This document shows positions 24,572 through 34,452 of a stretch of 40,345 bases of DNA, one piece after another. Numbering within the stretch: the stretch's first letter is position 1; the number at the start of each line of letters is the position of its first letter. The notes under the pieces were generated by a model that worked only from the letters and a program-made list of their open reading frames with translations, ran no database searches and was not told where the DNA came from. This stretch comes from an uncultured Paraprevotella sp. (GTDB taxonomy: Bacteria; Bacteroidota; Bacteroidia; Bacteroidales; Bacteroidaceae): contig CAMWUI010000026.1 of NCBI GenBank assembly GCA_947177395.1, forward strand, positions 1 through 40,345. Reading direction: 5' to 3'. The position numbers and the translations under genes are program-made.

Positions 24572-25582
24572 ATGAAACAACTGATATATTCCCTATTGGC
24601 CCTCCTGTATTTTCTGCCGCAAAACATAGAAGCGAAAGAAAGCATCTCCGCAAGTGTAACCGAAACCGAACCGCGCAGTTCATGGCTGGTAACAGTGACC
24701 TTGTCCAACTCTGCCGAATCCAACTATACGGCTTTTCAGATGGACGTCTACCTGCCCGACGGTTTCCGGTATACGGACGGAAGCATTGCCCCCGGACAAT
24801 CCATTCCGACACACATGGTTGCCGCCGCCCAACATCCGGGCGGGTTCCTGCGCATAACAGCCTATTCGGCAACCAACCATGCCATCGCTACCGGTGAAAA
24901 GACGCTGGTAAGCTTTCAACTGACGGCCGATCCCGCTACAGTCGCAAGCGGGAGCCACAACCTTGTCTTCAGCCACATTCTCTTTTCCCAGCGCAACGGT
25001 ATAGAGGCACAGCTGGAAGATATCTCCACCCTGATTACTTGTTCAGTCCCCCAGACATACCGTATCACATATATAGTGGACGGCAAGGTCTATCATACCA
25101 TGGAAGTGGAACAAGGCTCCTCCATCACTCCGCCGGCCGCTCCCACGAAAGAGGGACACACATTCGAGGGATGGGAGGGTTTGCCCGAAGTCATGCCGGC
25201 CAAAGACATTACCGTTACGGCCCGTTTCGCGGTAAACAGTTACACGGCTTCTTACTATCTCGACAATGAACTGTATACGACACAGGAGATTGCATACGGA
25301 AGTACGCTTACCCCTCCAGAAGTGACGCCTCCTGCCGGTTACACCTTCGAGGGATGGAACGATGTCCCCGCCACCATGCCTGCCCATGACATTAATATCT
25401 ACGGCACACTGAAAGCGGTTCCCCCCACTCATATCGAGTCCCTCCTGTCATACGACCGCCCCGTAGACGTTTACAATCTGCAGGGAATGCTCATCAGGCG
25501 CAACATCCTGCCGAAGCAACTGTCCAAGGAACTTCCCGCCGGCATGTATATCGTCTCCGGACGTCTGACAATAATCAGATAA
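24572..25582 (+). CDS. Secreted cohesin-like/InlB-repeat protein
   Basis: The 336-residue protein has a signal peptide ending near NIEAK (about residue 22). Residues about 24-155 form a cohesin-like domain whose NYTAFQMDVYLPDGFRY segment closely resembles the NYSALQMDITLPDGMIL segment of the upstream protein. Two Listeria-Bacteroides (InlB B-type, Flg_new) repeats follow at about 168-225 and 226-285, each ending in a FEGW motif and MPA(K/H)DI. The end (PVDVYNLQGMLIRRN, then PAGMYIVSGRLTIIR) is a C-terminal sorting-type domain. The role is likely adhesion or scaffolding at the surface; the partner is unknown. Confidence 0.8.
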   Translation: MKQLIYSLLALLYFLPQNIEAKESISASVTETEPRSSWLVTVTLSNSAESNYTAFQMDVYLPDGFRYTDGSIAPGQSIPTHMVAAAQHPGGFLRITAYSATNHAIATGEKTLVSFQLTADPATVASGSHNLVFSHILFSQRNGIEAQLEDISTLITCSVPQTYRITYIVDGKVYHTMEVEQGSSITPPAAPTKEGHTFEGWEGLPEVMPAKDITVTARFAVNSYTASYYLDNELYTTQEIAYGSTLTPPEVTPPAGYTFEGWNDVPATMPAHDINIYGTLKAVPPTHIESLLSYDRPVDVYNLQGMLIRRNILPKQLSKELPAGMYIVSGRLTIIR

Positions 25583-25679
25583 GCTACAGAAGAATCCAAG
25601 AAGCACTTTTCTATAACTATCCGATTGTTGTTCCAAAAGTGGCTTCGCACATAAGTTTACGAATAATAAAGTTGTAGCA

Positions 25680-25755
25680 ATTTCCCCCAATCGGTCATTA
25701 GAAAGTTTTCAAGTATAGTTTCTAATGACCGATTGGGGGAAATGTTTATTTTTTT
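25680..25755 (+). terminator. Very strong hairpin terminator (25-bp perfect stem)
   Basis: Arms at 25680-25704 and 25719-25743 are perfectly complementary over 25 bases (containing TTTCCCCCAATCGGTC) around a 14-base loop, followed by a T-rich run to 25755. It ends the CotH/cohesin-like operon. The stem is longer than a normal terminator, so a mobile hairpin element is an alternative. Confidence 0.75.
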
Positions 25756-25900
25756 AATCCTTTCCGGAAATCAGAAAAAAATCATTTCAATCCACCTGCG
25801 ATTTATTATTGCCACAATCTGGGGAACATAAATCTTGACAGGAACCAAACGAAAAGAACGGGTTAGTAACAAAAGCCGAAAAAAGGGCTAAAAAAGGGGT

Positions 25901-25980
25901 GCCTGGAAAAATAAAACTTTCCAGTTGGAAAAATGAAATTACCCAGTTGGAAACATAAAAATACCCAATTGGAGACTTTT
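25901..25980. repeat. Degenerate 20-22-bp tandem repeat, four units
   Basis: Units share the core CCAGTTGGAAAnATnAAA: one begins near 25902 (CCTGGAAAAATAAA), one at 25921, one at 25943 and one at 25965 (CCAATTGGAGAC). Confidence 0.7.
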
Positions 25981-26314
25981 AGGGAGGTTTTATGAAGTAT
26001 TCATTTTCCTTGTTTTAAAAATCTATACACAACGTGTTTTGCATAGAAACACAGAGAAAAAATGAATATATTATTTCAGGTAATAATACCACCTGCATAA
26101 TACATTTTGATTGTCATGGATATTCAACAAAACAAATATATTTTCCGAACAGAAGAACCGTATAATACTATTCCCTAAATGCCCTCACTGATTTTCTACC
26201 GCCTCCATTAAAAGAGGGAACTGTCGTTTCCGATTTTGCAAGATACGACACGGCAAAAGCGTCACGTGTCGAAAAGCGTCGAAGAATGTCGATGTTTTCC
26301 ACTGCACTTTTTCA

Positions 26315-26450
26315 GCCCTTCAATCAGTGCTTTGTTACACCTTAACGGAGCACTGTTTGAGGGTGCAATGAAGCACTGATTGAACCACTAACGAAGCACT
26401 GTTTTAACCCCTGAAACAGTGCTTCGTTAACACATGAAAAAGCACTTTCT
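26315..26450. repeat. Cluster of inverted AGCACTG repeats
   Basis: At least five copies of a roughly 15-base unit alternate in orientation: CAATCAGTGCTTTG (26321), AACGGAGCACTGTTT (26344), AATGAAGCACTGATT (26368), AACGAAGCACTGTTT (26390) and AAACAGTGCTTCGTTA (26414). The last two form a perfect 16-bp stem (26389-26404 with 26414-26429). Confidence 0.75.
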
Positions 26451-26820
26451 TAAAATCCGCTTCCAAACAGGCTTTCGCTATGAAATCCCGTGAAATGAAT
26501 AAAGACACATCGGTATCTGAAACACTGAATAGCCACGTATGTCGTCAACACAACAAAATATATATAAAAGCACGATTCTTTTCAGCGATTTCTACACAAT
26601 TCTAAAAATAAAATCGTTATTTTGCAATTACGTATTAATATGCCTAAAAAGGAACCAATGAAGTTAAATAAGAAAGAATACAAGGCATAATGGCATGCAG
26701 GACTTTTTAGACAGAGATAGAGAAATACTGAACCGTCCGTCTACCGCAACCAGCCAGGAATTGCTGACAAAACAAGTTATTTCTTAACGAATTAGGAATA
26801 TTATAAGTTTTAGGTTAATA

Positions 26821-29800
26821 ATGTCTTTTTGGAATAAAATCATAGAATCAATCAGCGGTGAGGAGAATCGATTTTCATTGCAGAAACAGAAGGAAACATC
26901 TCGCGATACCTCCCGCTATGCAATTGTGGATATCGAAGTTAGCATAAAAGATAAAAAGATTCATGATATTGGTGCTTGGAGAAGAGATGGAGCTACGTTT
27001 CATTCCGCAAACAAACAGGCATTAATAGAGTTCCTGAAAGATGTGGATTATATCTGTGGACACAATATTATACACCATGATGCAAAGTATCTGTTCGGTG
27101 AAGTATCACATCGATGGATTTTGATTGATACGTTGTATGTCTCGCCATTGCTTTTCCCGGATAAACCTTACCATCGTTTGCTTAAAGATGACAAACTTTT
27201 GAGTGAACAGATGAATAACCCTGTCAATGACTGTAGAAAGGCTTGTGAGTTGCTGATGGATGAGGTCGCTCGTTGGGAGACATTATCAGATGCAAAGAAA
27301 AAAATTTATGCTACATTATTATATGATGTGCCTGAGTTTGCAGGATTTCTAGACTTCGTCAAGGCTAAAACCTGTAATAAGATACAGTTCATAGAATTAA
27401 TTCGCACTGAATATATCGGAAAAATCTGCGAGCATACTGATGTTACAGATATCATGACTCAGCAACCTGTCGAACTTGCATACGCTCTTGCCTTAATAGA
27501 CACAACAGATTATCGCTCCATAACGCCTGCCTGGGTGTTACACAACTACCCGAACGTAGAGAACGTGGTAAGACTTCTGCGTCATACAAGATGTGAAGAA
27601 GGTTGCGAATATTGCAACAAAAAACTGGATCTTCATTACAATCTCAAGCAAACCTTTGGCTATAACCACTTCCGAACCTATGAAGGTGAGCCCTTGCAAG
27701 AGAATGCTGTAAGGGCAGCTATAGAAGGAAAGTCTTTGTTGGCTATCTTCCCAACTGGTGGAGGAAAATCCTTAACCTTCCAGTTACCAGCTTTGATGGA
27801 AGGACGTTCAGTGCATGGTCTCACAGTGATTATCTCGCCTCTGCAATCATTAATGAAGGATCAGGTGGATAATCTTGCCGAGAGAGGTATTACAGATGCC
27901 GTCACCATCAACGGATTGCTTGACCCTATCAGTCGTGCGTCAGCCATTCAGCGTGTGCAGGATGGTGATGCGTCTCTGTTGTATATCGCTCCAGAAATGC
28001 TTCGTTCAAAAACGACAGAAAAGATTCTTCTGGCACGTCATGTGGTTCGTTTTGTGATTGACGAAGCACATTGTTTCTCTTCCTGGGGACAAGATTTCCG
28101 TGTAGATTACCTCTACATTGGTAAGTTCATCAGCGAATATCAAAAAAAGAAACGATGTAAAAAAACAATACCCGTTTCTTGTTTTACTGCTACAGCCAAG
28201 CAGAAAGTAGTGCAAGATATTTGTGATTACTTCAAGCAGTCGCTCAATCTCGATCTTCAACTTTTCGCTTCTACTGCCTCACGTACCAACCTACGTTACT
28301 CTGTCATCCATGCCGATACTGATGAGGAAAAGTACATAAAACTACGCTCGCTGATAGCAGAATCTTCTTGTCCCACAATCGTATACGTCTCAAGAACCAA
28401 ACGTACGAATCTATTGGCAGAAAAACTATCGCGCGATGGATACAAAGCCCTGCCATTCAACGGGCAGATGGATGCAGAACAGAAAATAACCAATCAGAAT
28501 GACTTCATGACGGATCGGGTTAACATCATAGTCGCAACTTCAGCCTTCGGCATGGGTGTGGATAAAAAGGACGTGGGGTTGGTTGTACACTATGACATTT
28601 CCGATTCGTTAGAGAACTATGTGCAGGAGGCTGGACGGGCAGGGCGTGATCCACATCTTGAGGCACGCTGCTTTGTATTGTACAGTGATGCTGACCTCGA
28701 CAAACATTTCATTCTGCTCAATCAGACAAAATTGAGCATCAGTGAGATTCAACAGGTGTGGAAGGCTGTGAAGGAAATGACCAGACAGCGTATGCACACA
28801 TGTTGCTCGGCATTGGAAATAGCGCGAAAGGCCGGTTGGGACGATTCGGTATCGGATATTGAAACAAGAGTGAGGACTGCGTTGGCAGCACTTGAACAAG
28901 CAGGCTATCTTGAGCGTGGAAATAACGTTCCTCATGTCTATGCTACAGGTATTACTGTAAAGGATATGGATGAAGCCAAAAAGCGAATCACAGAGTCGCT
29001 ACTTTTTGAAAACGAGGAAACAGAAAAGGCTGTCCGCATCATCAAATCCCTGATATCACAAAAGCATATTGCCAAGGCACAGGATGCAGAAGCTGAGTCG
29101 CGCGTGGATTATCTGGCAGACATTCTCGGTTTGAATAAGAGAGAGGTGGTGTCGGCTGTTGAACGAATGCGTCAAGAAGGTATATTGGCAGATACGAAAG
29201 ATATTTCGGCCTATCTAAATGATGAGGGAGAATCGGAAAACAAGTCAAATCGACTATTGGATCGATTTGCAAAACTAGAACGTTACATTCTAAATATAAT
29301 TCCAGATGACGCACTTAGAATATCTTACAAGCAACTGAATGATAATGCTCAGAATAGAGGTATTACAACTGCCACGGAAAAAGACATTCGTACTCTACTC
29401 TATTTCCTTACGATAAAAGGATATACCCGCAAAAAGGAAGATGCTGCACATAATCTGGAGATGGTACGCCAGGCTGATATGCAAACAACACTAAAACGTT
29501 TTGAGAAACGTCTGGAAATCTGCCGCTTTTCCGTAGAATGGCTATACAAACTAACATCTCAAACACCAACTGAAGAATCACAGAAAAGAAGTGTACAGTT
29601 CTCGGTAGTAGAATTGTTGAATGACATAAAATCCCAATGCCAGGACCTTTTCAGTACACCTCAAGAAATTCTGTTGGAGGATGTAGAAGAGGCTTTGCTT
29701 TATCTCTCAAAAATTGGCGCTTTAAAACTCGAAGGAGGTTTCCTTGTACTGTATAATGCCATGAATATTCGTCGCATCAAAGATAACAGGTTGCGCTACA

Positions 29801-31701
29801 AACAGGATGACTACCGCATGCTGAACGAATTCTACAAACAAAAGATTCAGCAGGTGCATATCGTAGGCGAATATGCAAACCTAATGGTAAGGGACTACGA
29901 TTCGGCATTGCAGTATGTGCAGGATTATTTCCAAATGGATTACAAACATTTCGTATCAAAGTATTTCAAAGGGAATCGCATACGAGAAATTGAACGTAAC
30001 GTAACGCCCCAAAAATACGAGCAACTGTTTGGTGCACTTTCGAACAAACAGATGGAAATTATCTCTGATAAAGAATCTCGTTGCATAGTTGTGGCAGCAG
30101 GCCCGGGTAGCGGAAAGACACGTGTGTTGGTACATAAACTTGCATCGTTGCTGTTGTTAGAAGATGTAAAACATGAGCAATTGCTAATGCTCACTTTCTC
30201 ACGTGCTGCTGCCATTGAATTCAAACAACGACTGATGGAACTTATCGGAAATGCCGCTCATTTCGTTGAGATAAAGACATTTCATTCCTATTGTTTTGAC
30301 CTATTGGGAAGAATTGGAAATCTTGACGATGCCAAAGACGTAGTGGCTTGTGCTGCAAAAATGATTAATAATGGCGAGGTGGAGCCCAACCGTATAGCTA
30401 AGACTGTTCTGGTAATAGACGAAGCACAGGACATGAGTACAGAGGAATACGAATTGGTACATGCTCTAATGAGAGCCAATGAAGAGATGCGTGTGATAGC
30501 AGTGGGCGATGATGACCAAAACATTTTTGAGTTCCGTGGTTCTACTTCCAAGTACATGACTCAGTTACTAAATGACTCAGGTGGGCGATTCATTGAGATG
30601 ACAGAGAACTATCGTAGCTCTCGGCATGTGGTAAATTTCGCCAATGCTTTTGTACAAAAGATCCGTCACAGAATGAAAAGCACACCAATAGTATCAATGA
30701 GTAACGAAAAGGGATTCGTTGGCATAACGCAACATTCGTCTATTTACATGTATGCCCCCCTTGTTCGTGAACTTATCGCCCATCATACTCAAAACTCCAC
30801 ATGTGTGCTTACCCAAACGAACGCGGAGGCTATCATTATAGTGGCTCTATTAAGAAAGTATGGTTTGCAAAGCAAACTGATTCAAAGTATGGACGGTTTC
30901 CGATTCTGGAATATGGCAGAAGTTCGTATGTTTTTAAAATATATAGATGCCAAGACTCACACTCCCATCATTACAGATGAAGTATGGAAAGAAGCAAAGC
31001 ATAAGACATTTGCTAAATACTCAACTTCAGAAAGCCTCCATTATCTCCAGCGGTGCATACAGTTGTTTGAACAGACCAACAAAACGAAATACCTCACAGA
31101 CTTCAAGGAATTTGTTTTCGAATCGTCCGTAGAAGATTTCTGCAATCTTTCGGGAACTGATATTGTGGTATCAACCATACATAAATCCAAAGGTAGAGAG
31201 TTTGACGATGTCTACATGCTACTTACAGAACCACAACATTTTTCAGACGATGTATTTCGTCGATATTTTGTAGGTATTACTCGTGCCAAACAACGGTTAT
31301 TTATACATACCAACAGTTCTATATACGACAAATTACCAACAGACAAGAAAACCATCGACCAAAATCTATACGAAATGCCCGACGAGGTTGTTCTTCAACT
31401 CTCTCACAAAGACGTTAATCTCGGTTTTTTCAAAACTCAAAAGAAGGAGATTCTTGCACTAAGGGCAGGCGAACACCTTCGTTTTGACACCAACTATCTA
31501 TATTCCGAAAAAACAAATATCCCGGTATGCCAATTCTCTCATAAGATGCAAACAGAACTTTGTTCATGGAAAAAACAGAATTACCATGTCACTAACGCAA
31601 CCATACGATTCATCGTTGCATGGCGCCCCAAAAATACTTCTAAAGAAGAAAAAGAATATGCTGTATTACTTGCTGATTTAAAATTAAACAAGAACAAATA
31701 G
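26821..31701 (+). CDS. Exonuclease-RecQ-UvrD triple fusion helicase
   Basis: The 1626-residue protein joins three DNA-processing modules. Residues about 30-190 resemble a DnaQ-type 3'-5' exonuclease (YAIVDIEVS with Asp/Glu near 36-39, and CGHNIIHHDAKYL). Residues about 285-760 are a RecQ-like superfamily 2 helicase: Walker A PTGGGKS at 311-317, VIDEAHCFSSWGQDFR near 412, and QEAGRAGRD near 602. Residues about 1070-1530 are a UvrD/Rep-like superfamily 1 helicase: AAGPGSGKTR near 1094, VIDEAQDM near 1198, VGDDDQNIFEFRG near 1229 and STIHKSKGREFDDV near 1452. The middle (about 780-1050) is helical and may hold winged-helix folds. All motifs look intact. It leads a cluster of nuclease-type genes, so a defence role is likely; DNA repair is the alternative. 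Confidence 0.85.
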   Translation: MSFWNKIIESISGEENRFSLQKQKETSRDTSRYAIVDIEVSIKDKKIHDIGAWRRDGATFHSANKQALIEFLKDVDYICGHNIIHHDAKYLFGEVSHRWILIDTLYVSPLLFPDKPYHRLLKDDKLLSEQMNNPVNDCRKACELLMDEVARWETLSDAKKKIYATLLYDVPEFAGFLDFVKAKTCNKIQFIELIRTEYIGKICEHTDVTDIMTQQPVELAYALALIDTTDYRSITPAWVLHNYPNVENVVRLLRHTRCEEGCEYCNKKLDLHYNLKQTFGYNHFRTYEGEPLQENAVRAAIEGKSLLAIFPTGGGKSLTFQLPALMEGRSVHGLTVIISPLQSLMKDQVDNLAERGITDAVTINGLLDPISRASAIQRVQDGDASLLYIAPEMLRSKTTEKILLARHVVRFVIDEAHCFSSWGQDFRVDYLYIGKFISEYQKKKRCKKTIPVSCFTATAKQKVVQDICDYFKQSLNLDLQLFASTASRTNLRYSVIHADTDEEKYIKLRSLIAESSCPTIVYVSRTKRTNLLAEKLSRDGYKALPFNGQMDAEQKITNQNDFMTDRVNIIVATSAFGMGVDKKDVGLVVHYDISDSLENYVQEAGRAGRDPHLEARCFVLYSDADLDKHFILLNQTKLSISEIQQVWKAVKEMTRQRMHTCCSALEIARKAGWDDSVSDIETRVRTALAALEQAGYLERGNNVPHVYATGITVKDMDEAKKRITESLLFENEETEKAVRIIKSLISQKHIAKAQDAEAESRVDYLADILGLNKREVVSAVERMRQEGILADTKDISAYLNDEGESENKSNRLLDRFAKLERYILNIIPDDALRISYKQLNDNAQNRGITTATEKDIRTLLYFLTIKGYTRKKEDAAHNLEMVRQADMQTTLKRFEKRLEICRFSVEWLYKLTSQTPTEESQKRSVQFSVVELLNDIKSQCQDLFSTPQEILLEDVEEALLYLSKIGALKLEGGFLVLYNAMNIRRIKDNRLRYKQDDYRMLNEFYKQKIQQVHIVGEYANLMVRDYDSALQYVQDYFQMDYKHFVSKYFKGNRIREIERNVTPQKYEQLFGALSNKQMEIISDKESRCIVVAAGPGSGKTRVLVHKLASLLLLEDVKHEQLLMLTFSRAAAIEFKQRLMELIGNAAHFVEIKTFHSYCFDLLGRIGNLDDAKDVVACAAKMINNGEVEPNRIAKTVLVIDEAQDMSTEEYELVHALMRANEEMRVIAVGDDDQNIFEFRGSTSKYMTQLLNDSGGRFIEMTENYRSSRHVVNFANAFVQKIRHRMKSTPIVSMSNEKGFVGITQHSSIYMYAPLVRELIAHHTQNSTCVLTQTNAEAIIIVALLRKYGLQSKLIQSMDGFRFWNMAEVRMFLKYIDAKTHTPIITDEVWKEAKHKTFAKYSTSESLHYLQRCIQLFEQTNKTKYLTDFKEFVFESSVEDFCNLSGTDIVVSTIHKSKGREFDDVYMLLTEPQHFSDDVFRRYFVGITRAKQRLFIHTNSSIYDKLPTDKKTIDQNLYEMPDEVVLQLSHKDVNLGFFKTQKKEILALRAGEHLRFDTNYLYSEKTNIPVCQFSHKMQTELCSWKKQNYHVTNATIRFIVAWRPKNTSKEEKEYAVLLADLKLNKNK

Positions 31702-31933
31702 GAGAACTCATAAATCTCTGAACTTAATTTCGAAACAATAAACAACGACATATCCGACATAATAAATTTATAACCTAAAACAAATTCTATGATAGGAAGA
31801 AAGCAAGAAACAAAACGATTCTCCACAAAAACACAGAATGTAATAGCGCAAGAACACCGAACCACACAACACAAGAACAAGGGTTAAAACACCACAAAAA
31901 CACCGAATGCCCTGGTAAGTTCAAGAAAAACAC

Positions 31934-31941
31934 TACCTTTG
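31934..31941 (+). promoter_or_regulatory. Candidate -7 box for the EVE-GmrSD genes
   Basis: TACCTTTG fully matches TAnnTTTG, 22 bases before the ATG at 31964. No good -33 box is visible. The 262-bp gap before it also holds short repeated ACAAAAACAC[AC]GAATG segments (about 31827 and 31895). Confidence 0.5.
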
Positions 31942-31963
31942 CACTCGCAAATATTAAAAAGAT

Positions 31964-32353
31964 ATGACACAAAATCGTACATGGCTTGCCTTTGCCAATA
32001 GAAAAAGGTGTAGACATGCTGATGCAATTCATAATATAGGATTTGTCAGTTGGAGAATGGGAAGAGCACGTTTCGCCATTGGTGATGTTGTGTACCTATT
32101 TATGTCCGATGAACGATGTGTGCGTTTCAAGATGGTGGTAACTGCAGAAAACTGCAAACGTGAAGATCAGGCATATTGGGTGGAAACGCCTCCAAATGAT
32201 ATTACTTACAAGCTTGAACTACTCGAAGAATATGATGGTGCAAAACTTTCTGAGCAAGAGTTGTGCAAACATGGTTTCAAAGGAGGTAGATCGCTTGAGG
32301 TTCCTAATTGCAATAATACAGAACTTATTGCTTACATTAAAACTATATTCTAA
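31964..32353 (+). CDS. EVE/PUA-like domain protein
   Basis: The 129-residue protein looks like a stand-alone EVE-type domain of the PUA superfamily: RTWLAFANRKR at the N-terminus, then MGRARFAIGDVVYLFMSDERCVRFKMVVTAEN with the GD-hYLFhS-like strand, then aromatic residues YWVET. EVE/PUA-like modules bind modified bases in DNA or RNA and are common next to type IV restriction enzymes. The next gene, two bases after its stop, is a GmrSD-type nuclease that in known cases cuts modified DNA, so this protein is likely the reader. The family call rests on pattern and context. Confidence 0.6.
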   Translation: MTQNRTWLAFANRKRCRHADAIHNIGFVSWRMGRARFAIGDVVYLFMSDERCVRFKMVVTAENCKREDQAYWVETPPNDITYKLELLEEYDGAKLSEQELCKHGFKGGRSLEVPNCNNTELIAYIKTIF

Positions 32354-32355
32354 CG

Positions 32356-34437
32356 ATGAAAGGTGACGCTCAACCACTTATAAAGTTCTTTGATGGATCT
32401 GATAAGCGATTCATCATTCCTCTTTACCAGCGTAACTACGACTGGAAGGAAGAGAACTGTGAACAGTTGTTTCAGGACTTGATGAAACTGCATAACAGCG
32501 ACCGCAGAAGTCACTTCTTTGGTAGTATTGTGTCCAGCATCCAGTCAGGAACAGAAGACAGATTCATTATTGATGGACAGCAGCGAATTACTACAGTTTC
32601 GTTGCTATTAATTGCGATGGTAAATGCCAAGAAAGAAGGATTGATAGAAGCAACTGACGCTAAACTTGTAGAGAAAATCTTTAAGCGTTATCTGGTGGAT
32701 GAATACCAAGAAGACGAACGAAAAGTGAAACTGAAACCTATCAAGAAAGATATGCAGGCTTTTGATGCTTTGCTGTATAAGCCTAAAGAGCAGTACATCA
32801 AGGAGTCGAATGTTACTCGCAACTACGACTTCTTCTATGATAAGATTATTCATTGCAGATTGACCATTGATGAACTCTTTGAGACCATCAAGAAATTGGA
32901 AGTCATCAATATCCGTCTTGACGAAGATGATGACCCGCAGCTAATTTTTGAGAGCCTGAACTCTACTGGCCTTGATTTGAGTGAGGCTGACAAGATACGT
33001 AACTATCTGTTGATGTCGTTAGCACCTGCAGAGCAGGATGACCTATATACTCGATTCTGGAATCCTATAGAGGAGTTTACAAAGTATGATCCATCTTCTT
33101 TCGTACGCGATTACCTGACCATGAAGCAAGGAAAGATAGGTCGTATCGATAAAATTTACTTTATCTTTAAAGAGTATGCCGAAAATATAAGTGTGGATAG
33201 GGCAACGCTATTGGAAGACATGCATCACTATGCCAAGATATATAGCCAAGTGGACAGGGCAACGGTAGGTACCGACAAGCTGAACAGGAAGCTGAACCAA
33301 CTGCGTACTTTGGATTTCACCATTGCTTACCCATTCTTTATGGCTTTCTTCGACTATGCATCGAAAGTTGGATTAGCGGAAAACGAGATTTATCATGTAC
33401 TTGACGTGATAGAAGCTTACTGGGCACGCAGAATCATCTGCAATCTTCCTTCTAATGCCCTGAATAAGGTATTTGCAACGCTCCATAGAGATGTATTGAA
33501 TCACGTCAACAAAGCTGCCGATGATGTAACACCTTCATACATTGATGTACTGACTTACGTCTTATTGAAGAAGGGACGTTCTTCTGTCTTCCCATCTGAT
33601 GAAGAGGTAAGGGGTGATTTTAAAACTCGTCAGGTTTACAAGATGCCATCCAATGCCCGTATGTTTATCTTGGAACGCATGGAGAACCAAGATAATAATG
33701 AACGGCATGATGTGGTGAAGGAACTGACAGAAAAGAATATCACCATAGAACATATTATGCCACAAACTCTGTCGGATAAGTGGAAAGCTGTTTTAGGCGA
33801 AGATTGGGAAAGAATTCATGAACAATATCTGCACACTATGGCAAATATTACACTCACAGGCTACAATTCTCAATATAGCAATCTTACGTTTATTGAGAAG
33901 AGAGACATGGAGAAGGGCTTTAAGGATAGTGCATTCCGTCTGAATAACTCTGTGAAATCATGTAACCAATGGACAGAAACAGAGTTGAAAACACGGCAGA
34001 AAGAATTGCAGAATGTGTTTATGCGGCTCTGGCCTATGCCAACTACAACTTTTGAACCGCTGAGACGTGAAGCAGAATCTGCATCGCTTGATGATGAAGA
34101 CTATGAGTTCATAGGCAAGAAGCTGCAAGCATATATGCTTCATGGGGTTAGATATTCTGTTAACACTTGGAAGGAAATGCTCATTCAGGTTTGTGGACAC
34201 ATCCTGCTGGAGAAGCGTTCTACCATAGAATGGCTTTGTGCAAACGAAAAGTGCTGTTTCTCAACCACTCCAGAAGAATGGAAACGTGAACTTGCACCAG
34301 GGATGTATGTATGGACAAACAATAGTACTGCCACCAAGATTAATATTCTTCATGGAATGTTTAAGGAATGCAATATTCCCGCCTCCGAACTCGTTTTTGA
34401 ATTCCGTTCTGATCAAGAGGGAGAAGATGAGGAGTAA
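32356..34437 (+). CDS. GmrSD-type DUF262/DUF1524 nuclease
   Basis: The 693-residue protein has an N-terminal DUF262 (ParB/Srx-like) domain with FIIPLYQRNYDW near residue 17 and FIIDGQQRITTVSLLL near 70-85; DGQQR is its nucleotide-binding signature. A helical middle leads to a DUF1524 His-Me-finger nuclease: NITIEHIMPQTLSDKW (His near 465), then MANITLTGYNSQYSNL with the Asn residues. Residues about 580-690 are an extra C-terminal domain unknown to me. GmrSD enzymes are type IV restriction systems against glucosylated hydroxymethylcytosine DNA. It is coupled to the upstream EVE-like gene and followed 15 bases later by a TOPRIM-like gene. Key residues are intact. Confidence 0.88.
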   Translation: MKGDAQPLIKFFDGSDKRFIIPLYQRNYDWKEENCEQLFQDLMKLHNSDRRSHFFGSIVSSIQSGTEDRFIIDGQQRITTVSLLLIAMVNAKKEGLIEATDAKLVEKIFKRYLVDEYQEDERKVKLKPIKKDMQAFDALLYKPKEQYIKESNVTRNYDFFYDKIIHCRLTIDELFETIKKLEVINIRLDEDDDPQLIFESLNSTGLDLSEADKIRNYLLMSLAPAEQDDLYTRFWNPIEEFTKYDPSSFVRDYLTMKQGKIGRIDKIYFIFKEYAENISVDRATLLEDMHHYAKIYSQVDRATVGTDKLNRKLNQLRTLDFTIAYPFFMAFFDYASKVGLAENEIYHVLDVIEAYWARRIICNLPSNALNKVFATLHRDVLNHVNKAADDVTPSYIDVLTYVLLKKGRSSVFPSDEEVRGDFKTRQVYKMPSNARMFILERMENQDNNERHDVVKELTEKNITIEHIMPQTLSDKWKAVLGEDWERIHEQYLHTMANITLTGYNSQYSNLTFIEKRDMEKGFKDSAFRLNNSVKSCNQWTETELKTRQKELQNVFMRLWPMPTTTFEPLRREAESASLDDEDYEFIGKKLQAYMLHGVRYSVNTWKEMLIQVCGHILLEKRSTIEWLCANEKCCFSTTPEEWKRELAPGMYVWTNNSTATKINILHGMFKECNIPASELVFEFRSDQEGEDEE

Positions 34438-34452
34438 TCAATTTACAAGAGT

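Larger units (their letters stand above)
25583..26820. other. 1.2-kb non-coding region rich in repeats
   Basis: It contains a terminator hairpin (25680-25755), four roughly 21-bp tandem units (25901-25980), and a cluster of alternating inverted 15-bp sequences (about 26315-26450). Two very short reading frames occur just before the helicase gene (ATG 26640 to 26690, 16 codons; ATG 26695 to 26787, 30 codons); neither resembles a family I know, and they may be leader peptides or chance. A weak -7-like TAAGTTTT is at 26804-26811. Confidence 0.6.

Noticed and set aside
23311-24723. A 470-codon open frame on the minus strand opposite the CotH gene
   Set aside because: It lies wholly opposite a gene with clear domains, shows no family sequence, and such long antisense frames are common opposite GC-rich coding DNA.
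25680-25743. Invertible segment formed by the 25-bp inverted repeat
   Set aside because: The loop is only 14 bases and a T-run follows, so a terminator hairpin explains it better.
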